Source: Marmoricola endophyticus
GTDB lineage: Bacteria; Actinomycetota; Actinomycetes; Propionibacteriales; Nocardioidaceae
NCBI RefSeq assembly: GCF_014644415.1
Contig: NZ_BMKQ01000001.1
Span: forward strand, 794,763 to 858,762
Reading direction: 5' to 3'
Length of the DNA stretch: 64,000 bases
Part shown: positions 17,792-28,058 of the stretch, in pieces
How positions within the stretch are numbered: the stretch's first letter is position 1
How the letters are laid out: every line of letters begins with the position of its first letter
Translations under genes and position numbers: made by a program
Notes under the pieces: model-generated
Database searches by the model: none
What the model saw: only the letters and a program-made list of their open reading frames with translations
What the model was told of the DNA's origin: nothing

Positions 17792-19009
17792 TCAGGCGGT
17801 CGCGCGGGCCGAGTAGCTGCCCGTCTCGAGCCGGCGCGAACCGAGCTGTGCGTCGGTCTTGCGGCCGCGCGGGACCTCCTGCTCGACGACCTCGCGGTCG
17901 TAGGAGCGGTTGGACTCCGTGAACCGGTTGGGCAGCGAGAGCTTCATGATCGTCCGCAGCGCTTGGCCGTACTGCTTGTGCAGCGGCCCGATCGTGTACG
18001 GCAGCTCGTACTTCGCGCACAGCTCCTTGACCCGCACCGAGATCTCGGCGTAGCGGTTCGAGGGCAGGTCCGGGTAGAGGTGGTGCTCGATCTGGTAGCC
18101 GAGGTTGCCGCTCATGATGTGCAGCAGCGGGCCGCCCTCGAAGTTGGCCGAGCCGAGCATCTGGCGCAGGTACCACTCGGCGCGCGACTCGTTCTCCACC
18201 TCCTCCTCGGTGAAGTGCAGCGCCCCGTCAGGGAAGTGGCCGCAGAAGATGATGACGTACGCCCACAGGTTGCGCATGACGTTGGCGTAGGCGTTGCCCG
18301 CCGCCGTGGTGGCGAAGGCGGGGCCGCTGAGCAGCGGGAAGAAGAGGTAGTCCTTCGCGGCCTGGCGACGTCCCTTGCGCCAGATCTGCTTGAGCTGCTT
18401 CTTCATGACCTTCGGGTCCTTCTCCATCTTGCGGATGGCCTCGATGTCGAGGTCGTGAAGGGCCACACCCCACTGGAACAGCGCCGCGAGCATGGCGTTG
18501 TAGACCGGCTGCCCGAGGTTGAAGGGGTTCCACTTCTGCTCGCGCGCCATCCGCAGGATGCCGTAGCCGATGTCGTTGTCGTAGCCGAGCACGTTGGTGA
18601 ACTGGTGGTGCACGTAGTTGTGCGAGTGCTTCCACTGCTCGGCGGGCTGGGCGGTGTCCCACTCCCAGTTGCTGGAGTGGACCTCGGGGTCGTTCATCCA
18701 GTCCCACTGGCCGTGCATGACGTTGTGGCCGATCTCCATGTTCTCGAGGATCTTGGCCAGCCCGAGCATCGTCCCGCCCAGGATCGTGCCGGGGACGCGG
18801 GTCCTCCGGTTCCACGCCGAGGCCACCATCGTGGCGCGCCCCGCGGCCGCGAGCCGGCGCTGGATCTTGATCATGGTGTAGATGTACGCCGCGTCGTGGT
18901 CGCTGCGGCTCTCCTCCACCTGCGCACGGAGCTCGTCGAGCTCGCGCCCGAGCTGCTCGACCTCCTCGTCGGTGAGGTGGGTGTACTCCTGCACGTCGGC
19001 GATCGCCAT
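17792..19009 (-). CDS. Membrane fatty acid desaturase (DesA3-like)
   Basis: A 405-aa diiron desaturase. The three His boxes are visible: GHNVMHGQ, HSHNYVHHQF and QIEHHLYPD. Hydrophobic segments lie between them. It most resembles the mycobacterial DesA3 stearoyl-CoA delta-9 desaturase group. The reductase gene just upstream on the same strand (19080-20186) looks like its electron donor, as Rv3230c is for DesA3. Together they would introduce a double bond into acyl-CoA at the membrane. Exact regiospecificity is not determined. Confidence 0.92.
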   Translation of the reverse strand: MAIADVQEYTHLTDEEVEQLGRELDELRAQVEESRSDHDAAYIYTMIKIQRRLAAAGRATMVASAWNRRTRVPGTILGGTMLGLAKILENMEIGHNVMHGQWDWMNDPEVHSSNWEWDTAQPAEQWKHSHNYVHHQFTNVLGYDNDIGYGILRMAREQKWNPFNLGQPVYNAMLAALFQWGVALHDLDIEAIRKMEKDPKVMKKQLKQIWRKGRRQAAKDYLFFPLLSGPAFATTAAGNAYANVMRNLWAYVIIFCGHFPDGALHFTEEEVENESRAEWYLRQMLGSANFEGGPLLHIMSGNLGYQIEHHLYPDLPSNRYAEISVRVKELCAKYELPYTIGPLHKQYGQALRTIMKLSLPNRFTESNRSYDREVVEQEVPRGRKTDAQLGSRRLETGSYSARATA

Positions 19010-19033
19010 GGTGTGCCCTTTCCTTGGTTCCTC

Positions 19034-19069
19034 GGTCTCGTCGCGCTCGCAGAGCTCGCTGCTCGACCA
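19034..19069. repeat. Dispersed REP-like repeat, locus C (fragment)
   Basis: GGTCTCGTCGCGCTCGC...GCTGCTCGACCA, a decayed single arm of the dispersed family, between the reductase and desaturase genes. Confidence 0.45.
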
Positions 19070-19079
19070 GCGGGTCGGT

Positions 19080-20186
19080 TCAGATGTTGAGCGTGCAGTC
19101 CCCCACGGGGACGGTCACGCAGGTCTGGATGTTCTCGTTCGGCTGGTCGAACTCGTCGCCGTTGCGCAGGTCGCGGACCGTGCCGTCGATCATGGTCACG
19201 GTGCAGGTGTGGCAGATGCCGGTACGGCAGCCGTACGGCATGCCGATGCCCGCCTCCTCCCCGGCCTCGAGCACCGTGGTGGCGCCGTCGACCTCGGCGG
19301 TCTTGCCGGAGTTCTGGAACGTGATCGTGCCGCCCTCGCCACCGTCCCCGGTGAGGTTGAGCGAGAACCGCTCGAGGTGCAGCCGGTCCTCGAGGCCGGC
19401 CTGCTGCCAGAACTCCTCGGTGGCGTCGAGCATCGGGCCGGGGCCGCAGGCCCAGACCTCCCGCTCGCGCCAGTCACCGCACAGGTCGTCGAGGTGCTTG
19501 TCGAGCTCGAGCATCCCGTCGTCGTCGGTGGCGCGTGGATGCAGCGTCAACCCGTCGTTCTTGGCCGCCAGCTCCTCGATCTCCTCGCGGAAGATCATCC
19601 GGTCGTGGGTGGTCGAGGAGTACGACAGCACGACGTCGGGCATGGTGCCGCGCCGGTCCATCGTCCGCAGCATGGCCATCACCGGGGTGATGCCCGAGCC
19701 GCCGACGAGGAACAGCAGCTTGGCGGGCGGCGGGTCGGGCAGCACGAAGTCACCCGACGGCAGCCCCAGACGGATGATCGTACCCGGCGGCACACCGTTG
19801 ACGAGGTGGTCGGAGAGGAACCCCTCGGGCATCGCGCGCACGGTGATCGACACGGTGCGCCCCGACCGCTCCGGCGCGCTGCTCAGCGAGTACGAGCGCC
19901 AGTGGAACTTGCCCTCGACCTGGATCCCGATGCCGATGTACTGCCCCGGCGCGTGGTCGAAGCTCCAGCCCCAGCCGGGGCGGATCACCACGGTCGCCGC
20001 GTCGTCGGTCTCGGGCTTGACCTCGACGATCTCGCCCCTCACCTCCCGTGCCGTCCAGCGCGGGTTGAGCATCGCGAGGTAGTCGTCGGGCAGCAATGGG
20101 GTGGTCAGCTGCCGACCGGCGAAACGGACCCCCTCCCAGAGCTTGTCCTTGGGCAGACGCGAGGTGACCCGGTCCATCAACGCCAC
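19080..20186 (-). CDS. Ferredoxin reductase with C-terminal 2Fe-2S domain (desaturase electron donor)
   Basis: A 368-aa flavo-iron-sulfur protein. An FAD-binding region (WRSYSLSSAP) comes first, then an NAD(P)-binding region (LFLVGGSGITPVMAML, WACGPGPMLDA). A plant-type 2Fe-2S domain is C-terminal with CRTGICHTC and a later Cys in NIQTCVT. It passes electrons from NAD(P)H to the downstream desaturase. I chose the GTG at 20186 because AGGAGG lies 5 nt upstream; an earlier ATG would lack a ribosome site. A palindrome at 20220-20233 probably regulates it. Confidence 0.9.
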   Translation of the reverse strand: MALMDRVTSRLPKDKLWEGVRFAGRQLTTPLLPDDYLAMLNPRWTAREVRGEIVEVKPETDDAATVVIRPGWGWSFDHAPGQYIGIGIQVEGKFHWRSYSLSSAPERSGRTVSITVRAMPEGFLSDHLVNGVPPGTIIRLGLPSGDFVLPDPPPAKLLFLVGGSGITPVMAMLRTMDRRGTMPDVVLSYSSTTHDRMIFREEIEELAAKNDGLTLHPRATDDDGMLELDKHLDDLCGDWREREVWACGPGPMLDATEEFWQQAGLEDRLHLERFSLNLTGDGGEGGTITFQNSGKTAEVDGATTVLEAGEEAGIGMPYGCRTGICHTCTVTMIDGTVRDLRNGDEFDQPNENIQTCVTVPVGDCTLNI

Positions 20187-20219
20187 GTCGACCTCCTGGG
20201 AGCACACTCGGCACTTGGG

Positions 20220-20233
20220 TTACCGGGCAGTAA
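20220..20233. promoter_or_regulatory. Candidate operator, TTAC-CGGGCA-GTAA
   Basis: A 14-base inverted repeat upstream of the reductase gene. On the minus strand it reads TTACTGCCCGGTAA. This closely matches TTACCGACCGGTAG before the acyl-CoA dehydrogenase gene at 54876-54889, suggesting one lipid-responsive regulator acts at both. Confidence 0.45.
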
Positions 20234-20330
20234 ACACCTGTCCCCCGCCGACGACAACACGTTCCGGCGAGGAGGGCCCGAGAGGGTGGACGCCGTTCCC
20301 GGTTGGACTGCGACCGGCACTCCGGTGGGC

Positions 20331-21845
20331 TCAGACCTCGACCCAGTCCAGGGTCCGCTCGATGGCCTTGCGCCACCCGGCGTACCCCGCCTCGCGGGCC
20401 GCGTCGTCGGTCTGCGGCTCCCACCGCTTGTCCTCGGCCCAGTTCGCCACCAGCTCGTCGGTGCCGGACCAGAAGCCGACCGCGAGGCCGGCGGCGTACG
20501 CCGCTCCGAGCGCGGTCGTCTCGGCCACGACCGGCTTGCTCACCGAGACGCCGAGGACGTCGGCCTGGATCTGCATGCACAGCTCGTTGGCGGTGATGCC
20601 GCCGTCGACGCGCAGCGCCTCGAGCTCCAGCCCGGCGTCGGCGACCATCGCGTCGACGACGTCCTTGGACTGGTAGCAGACCGCCTCCAGGGCAGCCCGC
20701 GCGATGTGCGCGATCGTGTTGTAGCGCGAGAGACCCACGACGGCGCCCCGCGCGTCGGGACGCCAGTACGGCGCGAACAGCCCGGAGAACGCCGGGACGA
20801 AGTAGACCCCGCCGTTGTCGTCGACCGAGGCCGCGAGGGTCTCGGACTCCGCGGCGGCCTTGATCACGCCGAGCTGGTCGCGCAGCCACTGGATCGCCGA
20901 CCCGGTGACCGCGATCGATCCCTCCAGCGCGTACACCGCCGGCTGGTCGCCGAGCTTGTAGCCCAGCGTGGTGAGCAGGCCGTTCTCCGAGCGGACGATC
21001 TCGGTGCCGGTGTTGAGGACGAGGAAGTTGCCGGTCCCGTAGGTGTTCTTGCACAGCCCGGGCTCGAAGCACGCCTGCCCGAACAGCGCCGCGTGCTGGT
21101 CGCCGAGGTCGCCGGCCACCGGCACCGCACCGCCGAGCGGGCCGTCCGCGACGGTCTCGCCGTACACCTCGGAGGAGGAGCGGATCTCCGGCAGCATCGA
21201 GCGGGGGACGTCGAAGAGGGCGAGGAGCTCGTCGTCCCAGTCGAGGGTCTCCAGGTCCATCAGCATCGTGCGGCTGGCGTTGGTGACGTCGGTGACGTGC
21301 AGGCCGCCGTCGGTCCCCCCGGTGAGGTTCCAGATCAGCCACGCGTCGGTGTTGCCGAAGATGGCGTGCCCGGCCTCGGCGTCCTCGCGGACGCCGTCGA
21401 CGTTCTCGAGGATCCACTTGAGCTTGCCGCCGGAGAAGTACGCCGCGGGCGGCAGCCCGGCGCGGTGCTTGATCAGCTCGTCGTGGCCGGCGTCGGTCAG
21501 CGCCTTGGCGATCTTGTCGGTGCGGGTGTCCTGCCAGACGATCGCGTGGCAGTACGGCTTGCCCGTGCGCTTGTCCCAGACCACCGTCGTCTCGCGCTGG
21601 TTGGTGATCCCGATGGCGGCCAGGTCGTCGGCACCCAGACCGGCCTTGTCCAGGGCTCCCTTCAGCACCTCCTGGGTGCGCTGCCAGATCTCCTCCGCGT
21701 CGTGCTCGACCCAGCCCGCCTTCGGCAGGATCTGCTCGTGCTCGAGCTGGTGACGGGCCACCTCGGCGCCGTCGTGGTCGAAGATCATGAAGCGGGTGCT
21801 GGTGGTGCCCTGGTCGATGGCGCCGACGTACGTCTTCTCGGCCAT
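20331..21845 (-). CDS. glpK: Glycerol kinase
   Basis: A 504-aa FGGY-family kinase that phosphorylates glycerol to sn-glycerol 3-phosphate in the cytoplasm. The N-terminal phosphate loop is [16 protein letters not shown]. Later landmarks are [15 protein letters not shown], the ADP-binding [12 protein letters not shown] and the Ala/Gly-rich C-terminal region. It follows the aquaporin gene glpF by 42 bp on the same strand, giving a glycerol uptake and trapping pair. No glpD gene or regulator is adjacent. Full length. Confidence 0.97.
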   Translation of the reverse strand: MAEKTYVGAIDQGTTSTRFMIFDHDGAEVARHQLEHEQILPKAGWVEHDAEEIWQRTQEVLKGALDKAGLGADDLAAIGITNQRETTVVWDKRTGKPYCHAIVWQDTRTDKIAKALTDAGHDELIKHRAGLPPAAYFSGGKLKWILENVDGVREDAEAGHAIFGNTDAWLIWNLTGGTDGGLHVTDVTNASRTMLMDLETLDWDDELLALFDVPRSMLPEIRSSSEVYGETVADGPLGGAVPVAGDLGDQHAALFGQACFEPGLCKNTYGTGNFLVLNTGTEIVRSENGLLTTLGYKLGDQPAVYALEGSIAVTGSAIQWLRDQLGVIKAAAESETLAASVDDNGGVYFVPAFSGLFAPYWRPDARGAVVGLSRYNTIAHIARAALEAVCYQSKDVVDAMVADAGLELEALRVDGGITANELCMQIQADVLGVSVSKPVVAETTALGAAYAAGLAVGFWSGTDELVANWAEDKRWEPQTDDAAREAGYAGWRKAIERTLDWVEV

Positions 21846-21887
21846 GTGTGGCTCCTCGGGTTGCTCGAGTCGTGGTGGGCGGGTGGA

Positions 21888-22697
21888 TCAGGGGGTGCGC
21901 CCGACCGGCTCGGCGACGGTGACGTCCTCCGGGTCCGAGGGCAGGTGGATCTCGATGAGGTACTTGAACACTGCGCCACCGACCAGCCCGCCGACGAGCG
22001 GCGCGACGATCGGCAGCCAGAAGTAGAGGGTGTCACCGCCGGCGACGTTCAACGCGTTGCCGTAGCCCGTCATCAGCGAGGCCAGGCGCGGGCCCAGGTC
22101 GCGGGCCGGGTTGATCGCGTAGCCGGCGTTGGTGCCCCAGGCCATGCCGATGGCGACGACGAGGAAGCCGACGAACAGCGGCCCGATGTTGGCCATCGGC
22201 GGGTTGTTCGTGGCCGTCGTCAGCGCCAGGATCACCGCGACGAGGATCGCGGTGCCGACCACCTGGTCGGCGAAGGCGGTGAGGATCGAGACGCCGGGCC
22301 CGGGCGAGGTCGAGAAGATCCCCTGCGTGTCACCGGTGTGGCTCGGGTCGACGTTGGCGATCTGGTCGGCGTACACGAACCGCACGATGATCGCGGCGAC
22401 GAACGCGCCGAGCAGCTGCGCCAAGCAGTACGGCGCGACCCGCCGCCACTCGAAGCCGCGGAAGACCGCCAGCGCGAGCGTCACCGCCGGGTTGAGGTGC
22501 GCGCCGCTGAGCCGAGCCGAGATGTAGATGCCGAACGTGACCCCGAATCCCCACGCCCAGGCGATGGAGTCGTGGTCGCCGCCGACCTGCGCGTCACCGC
22601 CGGTCACCACCTGCGCGACGACGCCGCAGCCGAAGAGGATCAGGACCATCGTCCCGAGGAACTCCGCGGACAGGTCTCCCCACTTGCTACCGGTCAC
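21888..22697 (-). CDS. glpF: Glycerol uptake facilitator (aquaglyceroporin)
   Basis: A 269-aa MIP-family channel with six transmembrane helices and two NPA half-helices: GAHLNPAVTLAL and YAINPARDLGPR. The Asp after the second NPAR is the mark of glycerol-conducting members. The hydrophilic stretch between helices 3 and 4 (residues about 100-130) is longer than in strict water channels. GTG start at 22697 with GGAGG upstream. It is the first gene of glpF-glpK. Confidence 0.95.
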   Translation of the reverse strand: MTGSKWGDLSAEFLGTMVLILFGCGVVAQVVTGGDAQVGGDHDSIAWAWGFGVTFGIYISARLSGAHLNPAVTLALAVFRGFEWRRVAPYCLAQLLGAFVAAIIVRFVYADQIANVDPSHTGDTQGIFSTSPGPGVSILTAFADQVVGTAILVAVILALTTATNNPPMANIGPLFVGFLVVAIGMAWGTNAGYAINPARDLGPRLASLMTGYGNALNVAGGDTLYFWLPIVAPLVGGLVGGAVFKYLIEIHLPSDPEDVTVAEPVGRTP

Positions 22698-22811
22698 AGC
22701 CGGCCTCCTCCCCCACGGGCGACGCTGCCCGTACCGGTAGAGGACCGTAACCCACGTCACGCCACGGCGGCGAGAGGACCCTCGGGCAGGAGCCCCTCAC
22801 CGCCGTCGGCC

Positions 22812-23834
22812 TCAGGACACCTTGACCAGCAGCTTGCCCGTGTTGGCGCCGCGCAGCATCCCGGCGAAGGCCTCGGGCGCGTTCTCGAGGCCCTCGACGA
22901 CGTCCTCGCGGTAGCGCACCTTGCCCTGCGCGACCCACTGGCCCATCTCGGCGAGGAAGTCCGCGTAGTGGTCCTTGACGAACTCGGTCTGGATGAACCC
23001 GCGCACGGTCAGGCTCTTGGTGAGGATCTGACCGAGGAAGCCGGGCAGCGTGTCGGGTCCCTCCGGGGCGGCGGTGGCGTTGTAGTTCGCCACCAGCCCG
23101 CAGACGGGAACCCGGGCGTACAGGTTGAGGTGGCGTCGTACGGCGTCGAGCACCGGACCGGCCACGTTCTCGAAGTAGACGTCGATGCCGTCGGGCACGG
23201 CTGAGGCCAGCTGCTCGCGGAAGTCGTCGGCCCGGTGGTCCAGGCCGACGTCGAAGCCCATCTCCTCGGTCAGCGCGCGGGCCTTGTCCGGCCCACCGGC
23301 GATCCCGACGGCGCGTGCGCCCTTCAGCTTGGCGATCTGGCCGACCGCGGAGCCCACCGGTCCCATCGCCGCGGCCACCACGACGGTCTCGCCCGGCTGC
23401 GGCCGACCGATCTGGAGCAGGCCGGCGTACGCCGTGAAGCCGGGCATCCCGAGCACGCCGAGCGCGGTGGATGCCGGGTTGGCGCCGGTGTCGAGCTTGC
23501 GCACGGCCCTGCCGGGCTCGACGGCGTGGGTCTGCCAGCCGGAGTACGACAGCACCTGGTCGCCCTCTGCGAGGTCCGGGTGCCGGCTCGCCAGGACCGT
23601 GCCGACCGTGCCACCCATCACCACGTCGCCGACGGCGAGCGGCTCGGCGTACGACTCGGCCTCGGAGAGGCGACCGCGCATGTACGGGTCGAGCGAGAGG
23701 TGGTCGATCTGCAGCAGGACCTCTCCGTCTGCCGGCTCGGGGAGGTCTACGGTCGTGGTCTCGAAGGTGTCGGCGGTCGGCTCCCCGACGGGGCGCTCGC
23801 GCAGACGGATCTGGGTGGAGGTGGTCGTGCTCAT
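22812..23834 (-). CDS. NADP-dependent medium-chain reductase (curcumin reductase/2-alkenal reductase type)
   Basis: A 340-aa zinc-free medium-chain dehydrogenase/reductase. Markers are LSLDPYMRGRL, the nucleotide loop AAAMGPVGSAVGQIAKLKGARAVGIAG, and VDVYFENVAG-like IDVYFENVAGPVLDAV. The family reduces double bonds of enones or alkenals with NADPH. It is monocistronic, with start ATG at 23834, and diverges from msrB. The physiological substrate is unknown. Confidence 0.9.
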   Translation of the reverse strand: MSTTTSTQIRLRERPVGEPTADTFETTTVDLPEPADGEVLLQIDHLSLDPYMRGRLSEAESYAEPLAVGDVVMGGTVGTVLASRHPDLAEGDQVLSYSGWQTHAVEPGRAVRKLDTGANPASTALGVLGMPGFTAYAGLLQIGRPQPGETVVVAAAMGPVGSAVGQIAKLKGARAVGIAGGPDKARALTEEMGFDVGLDHRADDFREQLASAVPDGIDVYFENVAGPVLDAVRRHLNLYARVPVCGLVANYNATAAPEGPDTLPGFLGQILTKSLTVRGFIQTEFVKDHYADFLAEMGQWVAQGKVRYREDVVEGLENAPEAFAGMLRGANTGKLLVKVS

Positions 23835-23895
23835 GACCTCACTGTGGCAGCGGCTGGTCAGGAATGTGACCGGGGGTCGGGTGGTTGACCCCGAC

Positions 23896-24318
23896 ATGAC
23901 CACCGAGCAGAACGAGCAGTCCTACGCCGTGTCCAAGTCCGACGCCGAGTGGCGCGAGCAGCTCACCCCGGAGGAGTACGACGTCCTCCGCAAGGCGGGC
24001 ACGGAGCGGGCCTTCGTCGGCGAGTACACCGACACCGAGACCGAGGGCGTCTACTCCTGCAAGGCCTGCGGCGCCGAGCTGTTCCGCTCCGAGACCAAGT
24101 TCCACTCCGGCTGCGGCTGGCCGTCGTTCTACGCGCCGGAGGACGCCGCGGTGATCGAGCGCGAGGACAACTCCCTCGGCATGAAGCGCGTCGAGGTGCT
24201 CTGCCAGAGCTGCGGCTCGCACCTCGGCCACGTCTTCCCGGACGGGTTCGGCACCCCCACCGGCCAGCGCTACTGCATCAACTCGGTCTCGATGACGCTG
24301 AAGCCCACCGAGAAGTAG
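23896..24318 (+). CDS. msrB: Peptide-methionine (R)-S-oxide reductase
   Basis: A 140-aa MsrB, which repairs methionine-R-sulfoxide in proteins. Two CxxC pairs (CKACG and CQSCG) bind structural zinc. GHVFPDG and the catalytic RYCINSVSM are intact. Full length for a single-domain MsrB. It converges on the NUDIX gene with a 24-bp gap. Confidence 0.97.
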   Translation: MTTEQNEQSYAVSKSDAEWREQLTPEEYDVLRKAGTERAFVGEYTDTETEGVYSCKACGAELFRSETKFHSGCGWPSFYAPEDAAVIEREDNSLGMKRVEVLCQSCGSHLGHVFPDGFGTPTGQRYCINSVSMTLKPTEK

Positions 24319-24342
24319 GGCAATCGACGGGCGAGGCGCGCC

Positions 24343-24807
24343 TCAGCGGGCTTGGCGCCAGAGCGCGATCGCCTCGTCGACCTGCCCGGTGCGCGGCAGG
24401 TCCGCGACCTCGTCGAGGGTGAACCAGCGGGCCTCGTCGGTGGTCCCGTCGACCTCGGCGGCCAGTGCGCCGCCGACGATCGAGACGGCGTAGAAGACGC
24501 GGACCGCCTTCATCGGCCGGTCGGTGTCGCGCATGCGCCGTGCGGCGGAGAACGTCGCGGTGCCGATACCGAGCAGACGGTCCACGACAACCACGTAGCC
24601 GGTCTCCTCGCGGACCTCCCTGACCACGCCCTCCTCGACCGACTCGGCCAGCTCGACCCCACCGCCCGGCAGGGTCCAGCGCGGCCGGTCGGGCTCGTTC
24701 CACAGCGCGAGCAGCACCTGTCGGTCCTCGCCCTCGCCGCGGCTGACGATCGCGTACGCCGCGAGCCGGGTGTCGTACTCGGTGTAGTCGGGCAGCGCGG
24801 CGCTCAC
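24343..24807 (-). CDS. NUDIX hydrolase
   Basis: A 154-aa protein with a full Nudix box, [22 protein letters not shown] (about residues 50-71), which binds Mg and hydrolyses nucleoside diphosphate-linked compounds. GTG start overlapping the chdC stop by 4 bp, so it is the last gene of the heme operon. Its substrate and link to heme are unknown; co-location may be only for co-expression. Confidence 0.9.
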   Translation of the reverse strand: MSAALPDYTEYDTRLAAYAIVSRGEGEDRQVLLALWNEPDRPRWTLPGGGVELAESVEEGVVREVREETGYVVVVDRLLGIGTATFSAARRMRDTDRPMKAVRVFYAVSIVGGALAAEVDGTTDEARWFTLDEVADLPRTGQVDEAIALWRQAR

Positions 24808-25502
24808 GGCAGCACGGCCAGCAGGTCCGCGGGCGCGATCCGGCGCCCGGTGTAGAAGGGCACCTCCTCGCGCACGTGGCGCCGCGCCTCGGAGCCGCGC
24901 AGGTGCCGCATCAGGTCGACGATGCGGTAGAGCTCGTCGGCCTCGAAGGCGAGGATCCACTCGTAGTCGCCCAGGGCGAACGAGGCGACCGTGTTGGCCC
25001 GCACGTCCTTGTAGTCGCGCGCCATCATCCCGTGCTCGGCGAGCATGGCGCGACGCTGCTCGTCCTCGAGGAGGTACCACTCGTACGAGCGCACGAACGG
25101 GTAGACGCAGATGTGCGCCTTCGGCTCCTCGTCGGCGAGGAAGGCCGGCACGTGCGACTTGTTGAACTCGGCCGGACGGTGCAGGGCGACCTGGGACCAG
25201 ACCGGCTCGAGGCGGCGGCCGAAGGTCGTGCGCCGCAGGCCGTGGTACGCCTCCTGCAGCTGCTCGGAGGTCTCGGCGTGCCACCACACCATGACGTCGG
25301 CGTCGGCGCGCAGGCCGGAGACGTCGTACAGACCGCGCACCACCACGCCCTCGGCGTCGAGTCCGTCGAGGAACCCGGTCAGCTCGGCGGTCTCGGCTGC
25401 CCGGTCGGCGTCCCCGACCAGGTCCCGCAGCCGGAACACCGACCACATCGCGTAGCGGATGTCCTCGTTGATCTCCCGTGCCCGACGTCCTGCCTCACTC
25501 AT
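24804..25502 (-). CDS. chdC: Coproheme decarboxylase (HemQ)
   Basis: A 232-aa chlorite-dismutase-fold enzyme that turns coproheme into heme b by two oxidative decarboxylations, the last step of the coproporphyrin-dependent pathway. The conserved segment [13 protein letters not shown] carries the tyrosine used as a radical in actinobacterial ChdC. It overlaps cgoX upstream and the NUDIX gene downstream by 4 bp each. The match in length and motifs is clear. Confidence 0.95.
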   Translation of the reverse strand: MSEAGRRAREINEDIRYAMWSVFRLRDLVGDADRAAETAELTGFLDGLDAEGVVVRGLYDVSGLRADADVMVWWHAETSEQLQEAYHGLRRTTFGRRLEPVWSQVALHRPAEFNKSHVPAFLADEEPKAHICVYPFVRSYEWYLLEDEQRRAMLAEHGMMARDYKDVRANTVASFALGDYEWILAFEADELYRIVDLMRHLRGSEARRHVREEVPFYTGRRIAPADLLAVLP

Positions 25503-26917
25503 GGCGCCATTGTGTCGCGCGCCTGCAGCGCGGCCAGCACCGCCTCGGCGGCGGCCTCCGCGGACCCGATGACCGCCGGCACGCCGACACCGTCGTACGA
25601 CGCCCCGCACACGGCCAGCGCGGGGACGCGCGCCACGGCGCGGCGGATCCGGGCGACGCGGTCGAGGTGCCCGACGGCGTACTGCGGCAGGCCGCCGCCC
25701 CAGCGCTGCACGTGCGAGTCGACCGGCTGCGAGGCCAGGCCGACGGCGGCGGCGAGGTCGGCGCGCGCGAGGGCGACCAGCTCCTCGTCGGTGCGCTGCA
25801 GGACCTGCTCCTCGCGGTGGCGCCCCATCGAGCAGCGCAGCACGAGGACCCCGGCACCGGCCTCGCGCACCCAGGCCCACTTGGCGAACGAGAACGTGGC
25901 GCCCTTGACCGCCCTTCCCTCGACCGGCGGCACCAGGAACCCCGAGCCGGCGGCGACGCCGTCCGACACCTCGTCCGCACGGAAGGCGAGGGTGACCACG
26001 GCCATCGACGCGGTCTCGATGCCCGTGAGCTCGGCCGCGGCCAGGGGTACGGGACCGTCGAGCAGCCGCGCCGCAGGGGCGGCCGGGAGCGCGAGCACGA
26101 CGGCGTCGACGTCGAGCACCTCGGGCTCGGGCACCGGACCGGCGACCAGGCGCCACCCTGCCGGCCTCCGCTCCAGCCCACGCACGGTGACGCCGGTCCG
26201 TACGCGTGCCCCGCTCGCCGCCAGGACCGCCCCGGGCAACCGCCCCACGCCGCCGACGAGACCTGCGAAGACCGGCGGACCGGGTGCGGCGCCGGGCGCC
26301 GGCATCGCCGCCGCGACGGCCTGGCCGAGGGTGCGGGTGCCGTCCAGCTTCGCGACCAGCCCGGCGACGGCGGCGCGGGCGGAGAGGCGGTGGGCGTGGC
26401 CGGCGTACACCCCGCCGAGCATCGGCTCGACCAGCCGCTGCACGACCTCCTCCCCCATCCGGTCGGCGACCAGGTCGCCGACGCTGACATCGCCCTCGAG
26501 CACGACGGGCGGAGCGGTCGCGTCCTCGCGGGCGCGGGCCAGTCCCTCCTCGGAGAGCAGCCCGGCCAGCACCTCGACGTCGGGCGGCACACCCATCAGG
26601 CTGCGCGGGAGGGGCGCCAGCGTGCCGCGCGACCACAGCCGGGCCGAGACGGGCTCGGGGTGCACCACGTCCTCGGCGAGCCCCACCTCCTGCGCGAGCG
26701 AGACGGCCTCCGGCCGCCGGGCGAGGAAGGCCTCCGCCCCGGTGTCGGTGCTCACGCCGGCGACCTCGGCGGTCGCGAGCTTGCCGCCGGTCCGCAATGC
26801 CGCCTCGAGGACCACGACGTCGGCGTCCGGCCGCTCGGCGGTGACCCGGTGCGCCACCGCTGCGCCCGCGATCCCGCCGCCGACGACGGCGACGCGCGGT
26901 CGCGGGGCCGCCGTCAC
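25499..26917 (-). CDS. cgoX: Coproporphyrinogen III oxidase (HemY/CgoX type)
   Basis: A 472-aa FAD-dependent oxidase. The N-terminal dinucleotide fold is [17 protein letters not shown], and the conserved C-terminal [19 protein letters not shown] closes the FAD site. In organisms that also have HemQ this enzyme works on coproporphyrinogen III. GTG start with a 4-bp GTGA overlap with hemE, and a 4-bp overlap with chdC. Often annotated hemY or hemG. Confidence 0.93.
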   Translation of the reverse strand: MTAAPRPRVAVVGGGIAGAAVAHRVTAERPDADVVVLEAALRTGGKLATAEVAGVSTDTGAEAFLARRPEAVSLAQEVGLAEDVVHPEPVSARLWSRGTLAPLPRSLMGVPPDVEVLAGLLSEEGLARAREDATAPPVVLEGDVSVGDLVADRMGEEVVQRLVEPMLGGVYAGHAHRLSARAAVAGLVAKLDGTRTLGQAVAAAMPAPGAAPGPPVFAGLVGGVGRLPGAVLAASGARVRTGVTVRGLERRPAGWRLVAGPVPEPEVLDVDAVVLALPAAPAARLLDGPVPLAAAELTGIETASMAVVTLAFRADEVSDGVAAGSGFLVPPVEGRAVKGATFSFAKWAWVREAGAGVLVLRCSMGRHREEQVLQRTDEELVALARADLAAAVGLASQPVDSHVQRWGGGLPQYAVGHLDRVARIRRAVARVPALAVCGASYDGVGVPAVIGSAEAAAEAVLAALQARDTMAP

Positions 26918-27987
26918 GACTCCGGCGTCCAGGCGTGCACGAAGTCCGTCAGGCGCGCCAGCTGGTCGGGGTCGGTGTCGGGCAGCACGCCGTGGCCGAG
27001 GTTGAAGACGTGCCCGGGCGCCGTCCGTCCCGCCCGCAGCACCTCGGCCGCCTTGGCCGTCATGACCTCCGTCGGCGCGAACACCAGCGCGGGGTCGAGG
27101 TTGCCCTGCACCGCCCGGCCGCCGACGCGACGTACGCCGTCGGCGAGCGGGACCCGCCAGTCGACGCCGACGACGTCGGCACCGGCCTCGCCCATCAGGC
27201 CGAGCAGCTCGCCGGTTCCCACACCGAAGTGCGTGCGGGGCACGCCGAGCGCACCGACGCGGTCGAGCACCTGCGCGGAGTACGGCATCACGAGCGTCGC
27301 GTAGTCGGTCGGGTCGAGGTAGCCCGCCCAGGAGTCGAACAGCTGCACGGCGCTCGCGCCGGCACCGACCTGCACCTCGAGGTACGTCGCCGCCTGGTCG
27401 GCGATCTTGCGCATCAGCGCGTCCCAGACCTCGGGCACGCCGTGCATGAGCGCCTTGGTGCGTGCGTGCTCCTTCGAGGGGCCGCCCTCGACGAGGTACG
27501 ACGCCACCGTGAACGGTGCCCCGGCGAACCCGATCAGCGGGGTCGCCCCCAGCTCGGCCACCAGCGTGCGTACGGACTCGGCGACGAAGTCGACGTGCCC
27601 GGGCTCGAGGTCGGGGATCGCCTCGACGTCGGCGAGCGTACGCACCGGCCGCTCCACGACGGGTCCGACGCCGGGCCTGATGTCGACGTCGAGCCCGACC
27701 GCCTTGAGCGGGAGCACGATGTCGGAGAAGAAGATCGCCGCGTCGACCCCGTAGCGCCGCACCGGCTGCAGGGTGATCTCCACGACCAGCTCCGGGCGCA
27801 TGCACGACTCGAGCATCGTGGTCCCCTCGCGCAGCGCGCGGTACTCGGGCAGCGAGCGACCCGCCTGCCGCATGAACCAGACCGGCGGGTGCGGGACCTC
27901 CTCGCCGCGCGTGGCGAGGAGGTACGACGACTGCGCCAGGCCGGGGTGCGGGGCAGGAGGGGCAGGCGTCCCGGGGGTGGTCGTCAC
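26914..27987 (-). CDS. hemE: Uroporphyrinogen decarboxylase
   Basis: A 357-aa TIM-barrel enzyme that removes four carboxyls from uroporphyrinogen III to give coproporphyrinogen [22 protein letters not shown] near residue 35 and [13 protein letters not shown] carry the substrate-binding Arg and Asp. [16 protein letters not shown] is the C-terminal signature. First gene of hemE-cgoX-chdC-NUDIX; GTG start. It diverges from the DUF3000 gene across 71 bp. Confidence 0.97.
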   Translation of the reverse strand: MTTTPGTPAPPAPHPGLAQSSYLLATRGEEVPHPPVWFMRQAGRSLPEYRALREGTTMLESCMRPELVVEITLQPVRRYGVDAAIFFSDIVLPLKAVGLDVDIRPGVGPVVERPVRTLADVEAIPDLEPGHVDFVAESVRTLVAELGATPLIGFAGAPFTVASYLVEGGPSKEHARTKALMHGVPEVWDALMRKIADQAATYLEVQVGAGASAVQLFDSWAGYLDPTDYATLVMPYSAQVLDRVGALGVPRTHFGVGTGELLGLMGEAGADVVGVDWRVPLADGVRRVGGRAVQGNLDPALVFAPTEVMTAKAAEVLRAGRTAPGHVFNLGHGVLPDTDPDQLARLTDFVHAWTPES

Positions 27988-28058
27988 CGCTCAATACTCG
28001 CAGGTCACGGCGGCGCGTCGGGAGGTCACCCACCGCGGTACCGACCTACTGTGACCCC

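Noticed and set aside
18882..23204. Very long plus-strand open frame antisense to desaturase, glpK and glpF genes
   Set aside because: It is a high-GC shadow frame: Arg/Val/Ala/Gly-rich with no domain, while the minus-strand genes carry clear motifs.
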